This document shows, in pieces, positions 51,270 to 59,117 of a stretch of DNA of 64,000 bases (position 1 is its first letter; every line of letters starts with the position of its first letter). Both the position numbers and the translations under genes were made by a program. The notes below the pieces were generated by a model. The model worked only from the letters and a program-made list of their open reading frames with translations. It searched no databases and was not told the DNA's origin. Location: positions 62,001-126,000 of the forward strand of contig CAZMLE010000002.1 in assembly GCA_964567045.1 (NCBI GenBank), read 5' to 3'. This DNA is from JAFNGF01 sp964567045. GTDB lineage: Bacteria > Planctomycetota > Phycisphaerae > Sedimentisphaerales > Anaerobacaceae.

Positions 51270-52121
51270 ATGAAGCTAAACGTTCTTTGCATTGGTGACA
51301 TAGTTGGCCGGCCTGGCAGGCGCATCGTCGCCGAGAAACTAAAGACGCTGGTGAAGGAACACCAGATCGATTGCGTGATCGCCAATGCCGAGAATGCCGC
51401 GGGCGGCTCCGGGCTAACCCCACAAATCTACGACAAATTGCTGCGATATGGCGTAAACCTGATCACCTTGGGCGACCATAGTTACCGTAAAAGAGAGATA
51501 ATCGAGACTCTGGAAACAGCCGAGAACATTGCCCGCCCGGCGAACTTTTCCGAGCATGCTGCCGGCAGGGGTTTTGCTGTTTATAAGACCAGTAAAGGGC
51601 CAACTGTAGCCGTGGTTGCTCTGATCGGCAGGCTGTTCATGAGGCCTGCTGAGTGTCCATACACCGGCATAGACAAAATCCTGCCCAAGGTTCAACAACA
51701 AGCCGATATCGTAATCGTCGACTTTCATGCTGAAGCCACCAGCGAAAAACTGGCGATGGGCTATCACCTGGACGGCCGGGTCAGCCTGTGTTTTGGCACT
51801 CATACCCACGTCATAACTGCAGACGAAAAAATCCTGCCCAAGGGCACCGCCTACATTACAGATATTGGCATGACCGGGGCTCACGATTCGGTGCTGGGCC
51901 GGGGCGTCGAGAGCGTGTTGAAATCATTTAGAACCCAGATGCCGTATCCCTTCCAAATTGCCACCGGTGACGTGAAAATGAATGCGATTTTGGTCACAGT
52001 GGACAGCAACAGTAGATACGCCCAGCGCATCGAGCGAATCACGGTTGGTGCTGACAGCGAAGATTCTACACGCTACGACAGTGACGACGGCAAGCCGGAA
52101 TACTTCAATAACAACTTCTGA
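51270..52121 (+). CDS. ymdB: YmdB-like metallophosphoesterase (TIGR00282)
   Basis: A 283-residue phosphoesterase. LNVLCIGDIVGRPGRRIV starts the metallophosphatase fold. ANAENAAGG and FHAEATSEK with GTHTHV give the metal ligands, and the familiar N-H-S site reads GDHSYRKREI here. Members hydrolyse cyclic dinucleotide or cAMP-type phosphodiesters. The ATG at 51270 has GATAGGAA upstream. It is 75 bases after rny. Confidence 0.92.
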   Translation: MKLNVLCIGDIVGRPGRRIVAEKLKTLVKEHQIDCVIANAENAAGGSGLTPQIYDKLLRYGVNLITLGDHSYRKREIIETLETAENIARPANFSEHAAGRGFAVYKTSKGPTVAVVALIGRLFMRPAECPYTGIDKILPKVQQQADIVIVDFHAEATSEKLAMGYHLDGRVSLCFGTHTHVITADEKILPKGTAYITDIGMTGAHDSVLGRGVESVLKSFRTQMPYPFQIATGDVKMNAILVTVDSNSRYAQRIERITVGADSEDSTRYDSDDGKPEYFNNNF

Positions 52122-52129
52122 CAGCGGCT

Positions 52130-52616
52130 GATTACAAGCAACACTGGCTTCTGAGAAACCTTGTACCATATAACTACCTTGGTTCTGCATCAGCTCGCCC
52201 CCAGCCAAAGAGGCATAAAACCCGTCCGCACAGGCCAAAAACTGCCTTTGTGGGAACCAACTGGTCACCTCCAGAAGCATCTGTTGTGCCAGGTCGATCA
52301 GATTATCTGCATCTTTTTGGTGAAATCTCATGTTGATTGGAAGTCCCAATGGCTCACCGCCCCAAGCAGGTGTTACTGGCAAAGTCAACACTACCAGATT
52401 CAAACCCCAGCAGTGAACAACCTTGCCTGCTGTCGAAAGCACCGGGTCTGGCCACCACGCAGCGCCGGCTACTTTGCGGCCAGTTCGATGAAAACACTTG
52501 CGGTTGGTTGAGTAAAGACAGGACAAAAGGTCAAGATAATTGCCTCCCAAGCCGATGTGAGAGTAGAAATATCCATTTTGGCCTCCATGAAAAGGGGTCG
52601 TTTCTATCCCTTTCAT
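52130..52616 (-). pseudogene. DDE transposase remnant
   Basis: The minus frame reads about 160 codons with transposase character: HGGQNGYFYSHIGLGG, KVVHCWGLNLVVLTLPVT, PLGLPINMRFHQKDADNLI, and FLACADGFYASLAG, which resembles the late conserved blocks of IS701/IS4-like DDE transposases. It lacks a proper N terminus and runs into the ymdB gene on the other strand, so it is a fragment. Inverted repeats were not found. Confidence 0.55.
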
Positions 52617-52672
52617 CGGCAGGCCATTTTTATTTTTACAGTTTTTGTAACGATTCAAAAAAATACGAAAGT

Positions 52673-53509
52673 TCACTTGTAGTACGAGCAGCGAGTTTTG
52701 TCCGTTTCCCACACGGTGACACAAGCAAGCGTCGCCCCACCGAATTTGCCCACGAGTCTGTTCCATGCGAAAGCAGCGATATTCTCAACCGTAGGAATAG
52801 TCCTGGCAAACTCAGCAACGTCCACATTCAGATTCTTGTGGTCGAGTACTTTTATAAGCTGGTCATTAACAATTCTTTCAAAATCGCCAATGCAAAGGTC
52901 ACCCCCGTTTGTCGGTTTCTTTATCGTAACCTCGACAACATAGTTGTGCCCATGACCGGCGGGATTTGCGCATTTTCCAAAAATCTCAATATTGCGCCTC
53001 TGGCTAAATTGGTCATTCCATAGCTTATGCCCTGCTGCAAATGCAAACTTCTCGCTAAAATAAATCATTGCCAGCTCCTCGGAGTCTACCGCAAGCTCTC
53101 TGAAAGGATTGAGCTTCAGGCTTAATTTGTTCAACCGGGCGCTGCCGAACCGCTCGGCCAACTGATCCCACACCGACCGCAGCACTTCCGCTACCGCAGA
53201 CAGCCCGACAGATTTGCCCTGTTGGAAATTCGCTCTCAATCGCCGGGCAAAAATTGGTATGGCAAATTCCGCGACCTTGCTATCGATATCGGTTACGTTA
53301 ACTATGAATCCTGTCGCCGGGGCAACATTACCAGCCAGCTCCACAGACAATTCGAAGTATAGCGATAACCCTTCGCCCACCGGCTTGGATGCATACGGAT
53401 TAAATCCCTCGTTCTCCCCCGCCGCCCCGCCTCGCGGCGGGAGACGCGGGGGCAGGTGCGGCAAGAAAGGACTGATTGAAAACCGAACCTGCCGGGCCAG
53501 CGTATGCAT
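52673..53509 (-). CDS. tandem 6-pyruvoyl-tetrahydropterin synthase/QueD-like protein
   Basis: A 278-residue protein with two PTPS-fold halves. The C-terminal half (residues 150-278) is canonical: SEKFAFAAGHKLW, CANPAGHGHNYVVEV for zinc, DHKNLNVD, and PTVENIAAFAWNRL with the catalytic site and VWETDKTRCSYY. The N-terminal half (FELSVELAGNVAPATGFIVN...) keeps the fold pattern but has lost the histidines, so it is probably structural. Residues 18-34 (PHLPPRLPPRGGAAGEN) come from a REP-like repeat. It lies downstream of folE, which suggests a pterin or queuosine/folate pathway role. Confidence 0.8.
   Translation of the reverse strand: MHTLARQVRFSISPFLPHLPPRLPPRGGAAGENEGFNPYASKPVGEGLSLYFELSVELAGNVAPATGFIVNVTDIDSKVAEFAIPIFARRLRANFQQGKSVGLSAVAEVLRSVWDQLAERFGSARLNKLSLKLNPFRELAVDSEELAMIYFSEKFAFAAGHKLWNDQFSQRRNIEIFGKCANPAGHGHNYVVEVTIKKPTNGGDLCIGDFERIVNDQLIKVLDHKNLNVDVAEFARTIPTVENIAAFAWNRLVGKFGGATLACVTVWETDKTRCSYYK
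53428..53455. repeat. REP-like palindrome in the PTPS-like gene
   Basis: GCCCCGCCTC-GCGGCGGGAGA-CGCGGGGGC, sharing the right arm AGACGCGGGGGC with the other family copies. Confidence 0.6.
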
Positions 53510-53588
53510 ATCACGTTTCCGAAAAGGTAAAACTAAAAGCTAAAAGCTCAAAAGTTTCGAGTTTTACACTTTAGGTTTCTAGTTCGTT

Positions 53589-54173
53589 TTACCGAGTGCC
53601 GTTATGTATGAGGCTCAGAAGCTCGCTTCGGCTTTTCGGATCTTTCCTGAATATCCCTCGAAGTGCCGATGTTACCATCACCGAGCCGGGCTTTTTTATG
53701 CCCCGAATGGTCATGCAGCTATGTGAGGCCTCTATCACCACCGCAGCGCCCTGCGGCTTTAGGCTGTCCATTATAAAATCCGCAATCTGGTAGGTAAGCC
53801 TCTCCTGAGTCTGCAACCTGCGGGCAAAATCATCTACGATTCGAGCTAACTTGCTGACCCCCAATACTTTGCCCTTGGGCAAATAGGCAACGTGAGCTGA
53901 GCCTATAAACGGCATCAAGTGATGCTCACAGATGCTGTAAAAAGGGATGTCGCGCAGCAGAACAATCTCATCGTAGCTTTCACTAAAGACGCTGCGAAGA
54001 TGCTCCTTTGGGTCTTTGTGCATCCCCGCCAGGAGTTCGCAGTACATTTTTGCCACGCGCGCGGGCGTTTGCTTTAATCCCGCGCGCCGGGGGTCTTCGC
54101 CAACCGCTGCAAGTATCTCTGCAACAGCTTTTTCGATCCGCTCGGTATCTATTAATTTGCTCTCGTTGCCCAC
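53589..54173 (-). CDS. folE: GTP cyclohydrolase I
   Basis: A 194-residue FolE. The zinc site is SICEHHLMPF together with SHSCMTIRG, and the fold motifs VLGVSKLARIVDDFARRLQTQE and GVMVTSALRG-like SVMVTSALRG are intact. It makes dihydroneopterin triphosphate, the feedstock of the PTPS-like enzyme next door. GTG at 54173 directly follows the pepA stop codon and AAGGGC is upstream. Confidence 0.95.
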   Translation of the reverse strand: MGNESKLIDTERIEKAVAEILAAVGEDPRRAGLKQTPARVAKMYCELLAGMHKDPKEHLRSVFSESYDEIVLLRDIPFYSICEHHLMPFIGSAHVAYLPKGKVLGVSKLARIVDDFARRLQTQERLTYQIADFIMDSLKPQGAAVVIEASHSCMTIRGIKKPGSVMVTSALRGIFRKDPKSRSELLSLIHNGTR

Positions 54174-55742
54174 TTAAGTGCCCTTACGTGCCAATTCCAT
54201 CAGGTAGGTGGTCAGCAGCCGCACGCCGAAGCCGCTTGAACCTTCTGCGGTATATTCGGTGGCATTTTTGAATATATCCACCCCTGCGATGTCAAGATGC
54301 GCCCATTTAGCGTCACCTACAAACTGTCTCAAGAACGCAGCCCCTGTGCAGGCTCCGCCCCATTTGCTGCCGATGTTTTTCAAATCAGCTATTTTGCTTT
54401 TCATTTCTGCCGCGTATTCATCACTGCTGGGCATGGGCCAAACTTTTTCGCCGCTTTCTTCAGCCGCCCTCTGCAACTGCTTTAACAGTTTTTCGTCGTT
54501 GCCGAATAGTCCCGCCATATAAGTGCCCAGAGCAACCATGCAGGCTCCCGTCAATGTCGCAATGTCAATGATGATATCGCACTTTTGTTTGACGGCGTAC
54601 GCCAGAGCATCACACAGTATCATCCTGCCTTCGGCGTCGGTATTGAGCACCTCGACGGTTTTGCCGCTGTAAGTGGTAATGATGTCGCCGGGTCTGTAGC
54701 TTGTCCCGCTGGGCAGATTTTCAGCCGAGGGAATAACTCCCAAAACGTTCAAAGGCGGCTTCAATTCTGCCAGTGCTTTCATCGTGCTCAGGACCGCAAT
54801 TCCGCCCGTCTTATCCAGCTTCATCTCGTCCATATCGGCTGCCGGTTTGATGCTTATGCCTCCGGAATCGAAGGTTATCGCCTTGCCCACAAGGGCAATC
54901 TTGGGCTGAGTCTTTGCCCCCGCTCCTGGCTTCCGCGAGGAAGAGGCGGGGGCGGCGGGACTGTATTTCAAAATGACAAGTCTTGGCTTATTCCCAGACC
55001 CGGACCCAACCGCCAACAAGCCGCCCATGCCCTGGGCCGCCAACTGCTGGTCGTCCAATACGGTACAGCTTAGATTCTTCATGTCCCGCGTCAATTCTTT
55101 TGCTGTAGCTGCCAATCTCGCCGGGTTTATTACGTTGGCCGGCCGATTCGCCAGCGTTCGGGCATAACTCTGTGCCCGTCCTATAATAACACCGTTGGCA
55201 ACACCGGCATCCAGCTCTCTTGCCTTCACCGGGTCTGAGTCAACCACTTCCATCTTAAGCGCAGCTAAGCGTGGTTCTTCGCTTTCGGTGACGTACTCAT
55301 CATAGCGGTAGCTGCCAAAGTAGGCCCCCTCGGTCATAGCTTTTGCCATCATGGATAAATCGAACTGTCCTCCAAACGCCCGGTGCATTGCAAGACTTAT
55401 GGTTGGTATGTTCGCGGCTACTGCCTTGTTGGCCGCATTGGCTGCAGCTTTGCGAACCGTATCGAGGGTTGCTTTCTTCTTCTCGCCCAGGCCAACCAGC
55501 ATCAGTCTTTTGGCGCTGATCTTGCCGTCGCTGTAGATGATCGCATTGGTTCCCTCTTTGCCTTTGAAATCGCCCAATGCCATCAGCCGTTCTATCGCGC
55601 CATCGAGCTTTCTGTTGAGCTCCGCGTTCAGTTTGTCAAGTCCTTTAACGTCTGAGAATAGCCCGACCGCGAGCAGGTCCGTTTCGCACTTGGCAAAATC
55701 AGCCTGTCGTGTCCGCATTTCGACGTTGATAATCTCCTTCAT
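54174..55742 (-). CDS. pepA: leucyl aminopeptidase (M17) with a repeat-encoded loop
   Basis: A 522-residue M17 aminopeptidase. The metal and active-site motifs are ALVGKAITFDSGGISIKP, KLDKTGGIAV and NTDAEGRMILCDALAYA. Just before the first motif the loop PAAPASSSRKPGAGAKTQ is longer than in typical members and is encoded by a REP-like cruciform (54916-54953). Since all catalytic residues are kept, the enzyme is probably active. It sits between prfB and folE in one minus-strand run. Confidence 0.94.
   Translation of the reverse strand: MKEIINVEMRTRQADFAKCETDLLAVGLFSDVKGLDKLNAELNRKLDGAIERLMALGDFKGKEGTNAIIYSDGKISAKRLMLVGLGEKKKATLDTVRKAAANAANKAVAANIPTISLAMHRAFGGQFDLSMMAKAMTEGAYFGSYRYDEYVTESEEPRLAALKMEVVDSDPVKARELDAGVANGVIIGRAQSYARTLANRPANVINPARLAATAKELTRDMKNLSCTVLDDQQLAAQGMGGLLAVGSGSGNKPRLVILKYSPAAPASSSRKPGAGAKTQPKIALVGKAITFDSGGISIKPAADMDEMKLDKTGGIAVLSTMKALAELKPPLNVLGVIPSAENLPSGTSYRPGDIITTYSGKTVEVLNTDAEGRMILCDALAYAVKQKCDIIIDIATLTGACMVALGTYMAGLFGNDEKLLKQLQRAAEESGEKVWPMPSSDEYAAEMKSKIADLKNIGSKWGGACTGAAFLRQFVGDAKWAHLDIAGVDIFKNATEYTAEGSSGFGVRLLTTYLMELARKGT
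54916..54953. repeat. REP-like cruciform inside pepA
   Basis: GCCCCCGCTCCTGGCTTCCG to GAGGAAGAGGCGGGGGC; nearly identical to the reverse complement of the intergenic copy at 19983-20020. The reading frame is kept. Confidence 0.85.
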
Positions 55743-55775
55743 TTTCTCAACCTTTGCCCTATTGTGTTTCTCTGT

Positions 55776-56898
55776 CTATTTGTTCTTATTTGTCCTGGTT
55801 TTTGCCCGGTGCCGCAGATAGCCTTCGATAAACTCGTCAAGGTCTCCATCCAGCACCGCCTGGACGTTGCCTGTCTCGAGGCCGGTTCGATGGTCTTTCA
55901 CCAATCGGTAAGGCTGCATTACATAACTGCGTATCTGGTTGCCCCAGGCGATTTCGCCCTTTTCGCTATACAGCTTGGCCAGTTCAGCATCACGCTTTTG
56001 CCGCTGCAGCATGTAAAGCTTAGCCTTGAGCACCTTCATCGCCTCAGCCCTATTCTTATGCTGGCTTCTTTCATTCTGGCACTGCACCACGATGCCGGTT
56101 GGCTCGTGTCTTATCCGCACTGCTGAGCTTACCTTATTTACATGCTGTCCCCCGGCCCCACTGGCGCGATAAAAATCAATCCGCAGGTCGGCTTCGTTTA
56201 TCTCAATATCAATATCTTCATCAAACTCCGGGACACAATCCACCGCTGCAAAGCTCGTATGCCGGCGGCTGGCCGCATCAAACGGGCTTATCCTGACCAG
56301 CCGATGTACGCCGACCTCGCACGAGAGCTTGCCATACGCGAACGGGCCACGCACGCCGAGAGTAATCGATCTTATGCCGGCCTCCTCGCCGGGCGTAATA
56401 TCAAGCTCGCGGTATTTGTATTTACCGGCCTCAAAGTAGCGGGTATACATTCTTAGCAGCATACTTGCCCAATCGCAGCTTTCCGTTCCACCGGCGCCGG
56501 CGTGAATGCTGAAAAAGCAATTCTTTGCGTCTTCGGGCCTGGATAAAAGCCCCGTCAGCTCAATCTGCGCACACCTTTTGACAAGCGTCTGCAAGTGACC
56601 ATCTAATTGTGCCATCTCGTCCTGGTCTGATTCAGCCGCCGCCAGTTCGAAAAGCTCCTGGATGTCTTTGACCTCCTGCTGCATTTCTTCCACCGGCTCG
56701 ACCACCGATTTGAGAGCACTTAGCTGAGAAACTATGGTTTGAGCAGCATCGGGATTGTCCCAGAAGCCCGGCTTGGAAATCTGTGTTTCGAGCTTTTGGA
56801 ACTGGGACTTTTTGCCCGAAAAGTCAAAGCCAGTCCCGGATATTCTCAATCCGGGCCGCTAACTCTGCTATGCCTGATTTTAACTCTGCAACTTCCAC
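55776..56898 (-). CDS. prfB: peptide chain release factor 2 with programmed +1 frameshift
   Basis: RF2 of about 373 residues after frameshift. The first 24 codons run from a GTG at 56898 (AGGGTGAGG upstream) to an in-frame TGA at 56824-56826. Reading resumes +1 from 56825 and continues to 55776. Known landmarks are HAGAGGTESCDWASMLLRMY, the SPF codon-recognition motif in VRISPFDAASRRHTSF, and the GGQ catalytic motif in RASGAGGQHVNK. RF2 releases proteins at UGA and UAA, and the frameshift makes it self-regulating. Confidence 0.93.
56823..56829 (-). other. RF2 frameshift site CTTTGAC
   Basis: The minus strand reads CTT-TGA-C exactly as in other prfB genes, at codons 24-25. A possible internal Shine-Dalgarno lies in the CCGGGA a few bases upstream. 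Both the upstream 24 codons and the downstream frame are RF2-like, so the shift is well supported. Confidence 0.92.
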
Positions 56899-57355
56899 TT
56901 GCCTCACCCTGGTACAATTCAGTTATTGAAATTCCTTGCGACGATCACCCTTATACCACATACCGGTCGCGTACGCAACCCCCACGGCGTTGAACACTGC
57001 GAACGCTCGCGGGCTTTGCATTTCGCGTGCAGTCCACTAAGTGTTTTTACGCCCGACCCAGGAACTCTTGTGCGCCCCAGGATGGGCTCCGGGACTCCAG
57101 GCCGACGTTCAGCACCCTGTAGTGATTGTGACCCGCGGCAGGTTTGGTCTCTTTACAACTAACTAAATAGCCAGTTTAAGCTACCGACAAGCTACTACTA
57201 CAGTCCACAGTCTCAAACACCCCCCTACCAACTGGTGCTATTGGGGCCCCCCCGGTTCACATCTGATGCGTCTATTTGCGCGTTCGGCTGCGTGCGGTCT
57301 ACCAGTATAGACGAGTGCGCTGATTGGCATTTGCGCTGTCTCGTGGCTGGGCGAT
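56899..57355. other. gap upstream of prfB, GC-rich foldable segment
   Basis: No protein gene. Bases 56960-57150 are GC-rich and can form several stems, for example GTTGAAC (near 56990) with GTTCAGC (near 57110). No known RNA family was recognised (6S and SRP RNA were considered). Confidence 0.3.
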
Positions 57356-57371
57356 TGTTTCACGTGAAACG
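57356..57371. promoter_or_regulatory. parS site 1
   Basis: TGTTTCACGTGAAACG matches the ParB target consensus TGTTTCACGTGAAACA at 15 of 16 positions, with the full 14-base palindrome. It lies 650 bases upstream of parB. Confidence 0.9.
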
Positions 57372-57856
57372 CTTTGCCGGGCAACAATCTAAATGCCAGG
57401 ACTTCTGCGATGCTGAAACCAGTGCACTTGCCGAGCCGCATGCGCGAACCAAACTGGTCGATCGCTCTGTCTCGCCTATGAGAGGTTAAGATTGCTTCGG
57501 TCTAAAGGGCTCGCAATGGAGGAGTTGTCACGTTGAGCCAATAGGCGAATCATCTGGCATAAGGCGTGAGAGATTATTCGCCGAGTTTACTCCTTCACTC
57601 CTTTCAGGAGAGGCTCTTGAGCGGAGCGAATGGCTCAGAATGACGTCCATCAGTGGATCTCTGACAAAGCACTACTTGGAGCCGCGACCAGAAACGTGAA
57701 ACCACCGGGCATTGCGAATCGTTCAATCTGATGCTGCCGCAGGAGCCAACCACTTGCCGGAGCACAGACGCTGTCTCTTGGCGATTTTGCCGGTTCCCAC
57801 ATCTTGAGTCTTAGCCTCGACCGTTATCGGGGAATATCTTCGCCTCTTTCTCAGCT
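57372..57856. other. gap between the two parS sites
   Basis: About 485 bases with no ORF of credible composition, no DnaA-box cluster and no recognised RNA. It may be part of the ParB spreading zone. Confidence 0.4.
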
Positions 57857-57872
57857 TGTTTCACGTGAGACA
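57857..57872. promoter_or_regulatory. parS site 2
   Basis: TGTTTCACGTGAGACA matches the consensus at 15 of 16 positions. It lies 150 bases before parB and 500 bases from site 1. Confidence 0.88.
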
Positions 57873-58020
57873 TTTTCTACGAAAAATCTTCTTTTGCCGG
57901 AGCAAAATTGCAGAACTTTAAGAGATTTATCCGAAATATGATTTAAGTGAAAGTGCAGAAGCCCGGCTGACAGCAGCGGTGGCAAAACGGTTTGTCGATG
58001 GAAGTAAAAGGAGCAATTCG

Positions 58021-58971
58021 ATGACTGACAAGAAAAAAGAGAAACCAAGGCATCTGGGCAGGGGGCTTGAGTCGCTGATAGGTCCTATAATATCCAGCCC
58101 CACAGACACAAATCATCTAATGCCCGATTCTGGCGTAGAGCTTAACTTCCCGCCGGACAAGGAGTTACGCAGTTCGCTGCGAGAAATTAGCATCGACGCA
58201 ATCTCGCCAAACCCCTACCAGGCACGGACAACGTGGAACGAGCAGGAACTGGCCCAACTGGCTGAATCGATAAAAGCCAATGGCGTAATTCAGCCGATCA
58301 TCGTTCGCCCGGTTGGTCCGGCATATCAGTTAATTGCGGGAGAACGCCGGTTTCGAGCAGCCCGGCTGGCTTCGCTGACAACGATACCAGCTTTAGTCCG
58401 TCAGGCAACGGATGAGGAGCTGCTCGAATTGGCGATAGTTGAGAACATACATCGAACCGATCTTAATCCTGTCGAGCGGGCAAAGGCTTACCAGAACTAT
58501 TTGAGCACTTTCTCCTTGACGCAGGCTGAAGCCGCCGAACGCCTGGGCGAAGACCGCTCTGTTATCTCTAACTACTTGCGAATACTGGACTTGCCGGATG
58601 AGATAAAACAGATGCTAACCGACGGCCAACTGACAATGGGCCACGCCCGGGCGATACTTGCCCTACCTACCGACGAACTTCGGCGGAAATTAGCAAACAG
58701 GGCACTGGCAGGGCGGCTGAGCGTACGCGAGGTTGAAAGGCTGGTCAGAAGATACCTTGCGGGCATCGGCCAAGCCAGAGTAACCGTCCGCTCCAAGCCG
58801 GCGCACATCCTCGATTTGGAGAACAAACTGACCAGCCAGCTCGGCGCCAAAGTAACCATAGAAACCCGAAAGGACGGCCAAAGAGGCAGAATCATCATCG
58901 AATTTCACTCGCTGGATGAATTTGACAGCATCACGGAAAGACTCGGACTGGCATCATTAGAACAGATTTGA
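58021..58971 (+). CDS. parB: chromosome partitioning protein ParB
   Basis: A 316-residue ParB/Spo0J. Start ATG at 58021 has AAAGGAG upstream and gives the usual RHLGRGLESLIG beginning. The CTP-binding box is GERRFRAARL, and ENIHRTDLNPVERA and the helix-turn-helix LTQAEAAERLGEDRSVISNYLRIL contact parS. The C-terminal dimerisation region is present. No parA (soj) is adjacent; the gene downstream encodes an ankyrin protein. Confidence 0.95.
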   Translation: MTDKKKEKPRHLGRGLESLIGPIISSPTDTNHLMPDSGVELNFPPDKELRSSLREISIDAISPNPYQARTTWNEQELAQLAESIKANGVIQPIIVRPVGPAYQLIAGERRFRAARLASLTTIPALVRQATDEELLELAIVENIHRTDLNPVERAKAYQNYLSTFSLTQAEAAERLGEDRSVISNYLRILDLPDEIKQMLTDGQLTMGHARAILALPTDELRRKLANRALAGRLSVREVERLVRRYLAGIGQARVTVRSKPAHILDLENKLTSQLGAKVTIETRKDGQRGRIIIEFHSLDEFDSITERLGLASLEQI

Positions 58972-59117
58972 AAGCCGGACAAATTGCCCAAAATTGCACA
59001 ATTTTGACAGTGGGAATTGAAAATTTCCTGTATAATTGATATGTTGGTGGCTCGGTTCGCCCAGGAATGACCAGGCAGAAACTATATTTGACACTATTGC
59101 ATTTCGGAGGATGTGCC

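Noticed and set aside
51924..52766. Complete 280-residue minus-strand protein
   Set aside because: Only the middle part resembles a transposase; its ends are antisense to ymdB and to the PTPS-like gene region, so it is treated as a remnant.
57372..57856. Replication origin between the parS sites
   Set aside because: No cluster of DnaA boxes or AT-rich unwinding element could be recognised.
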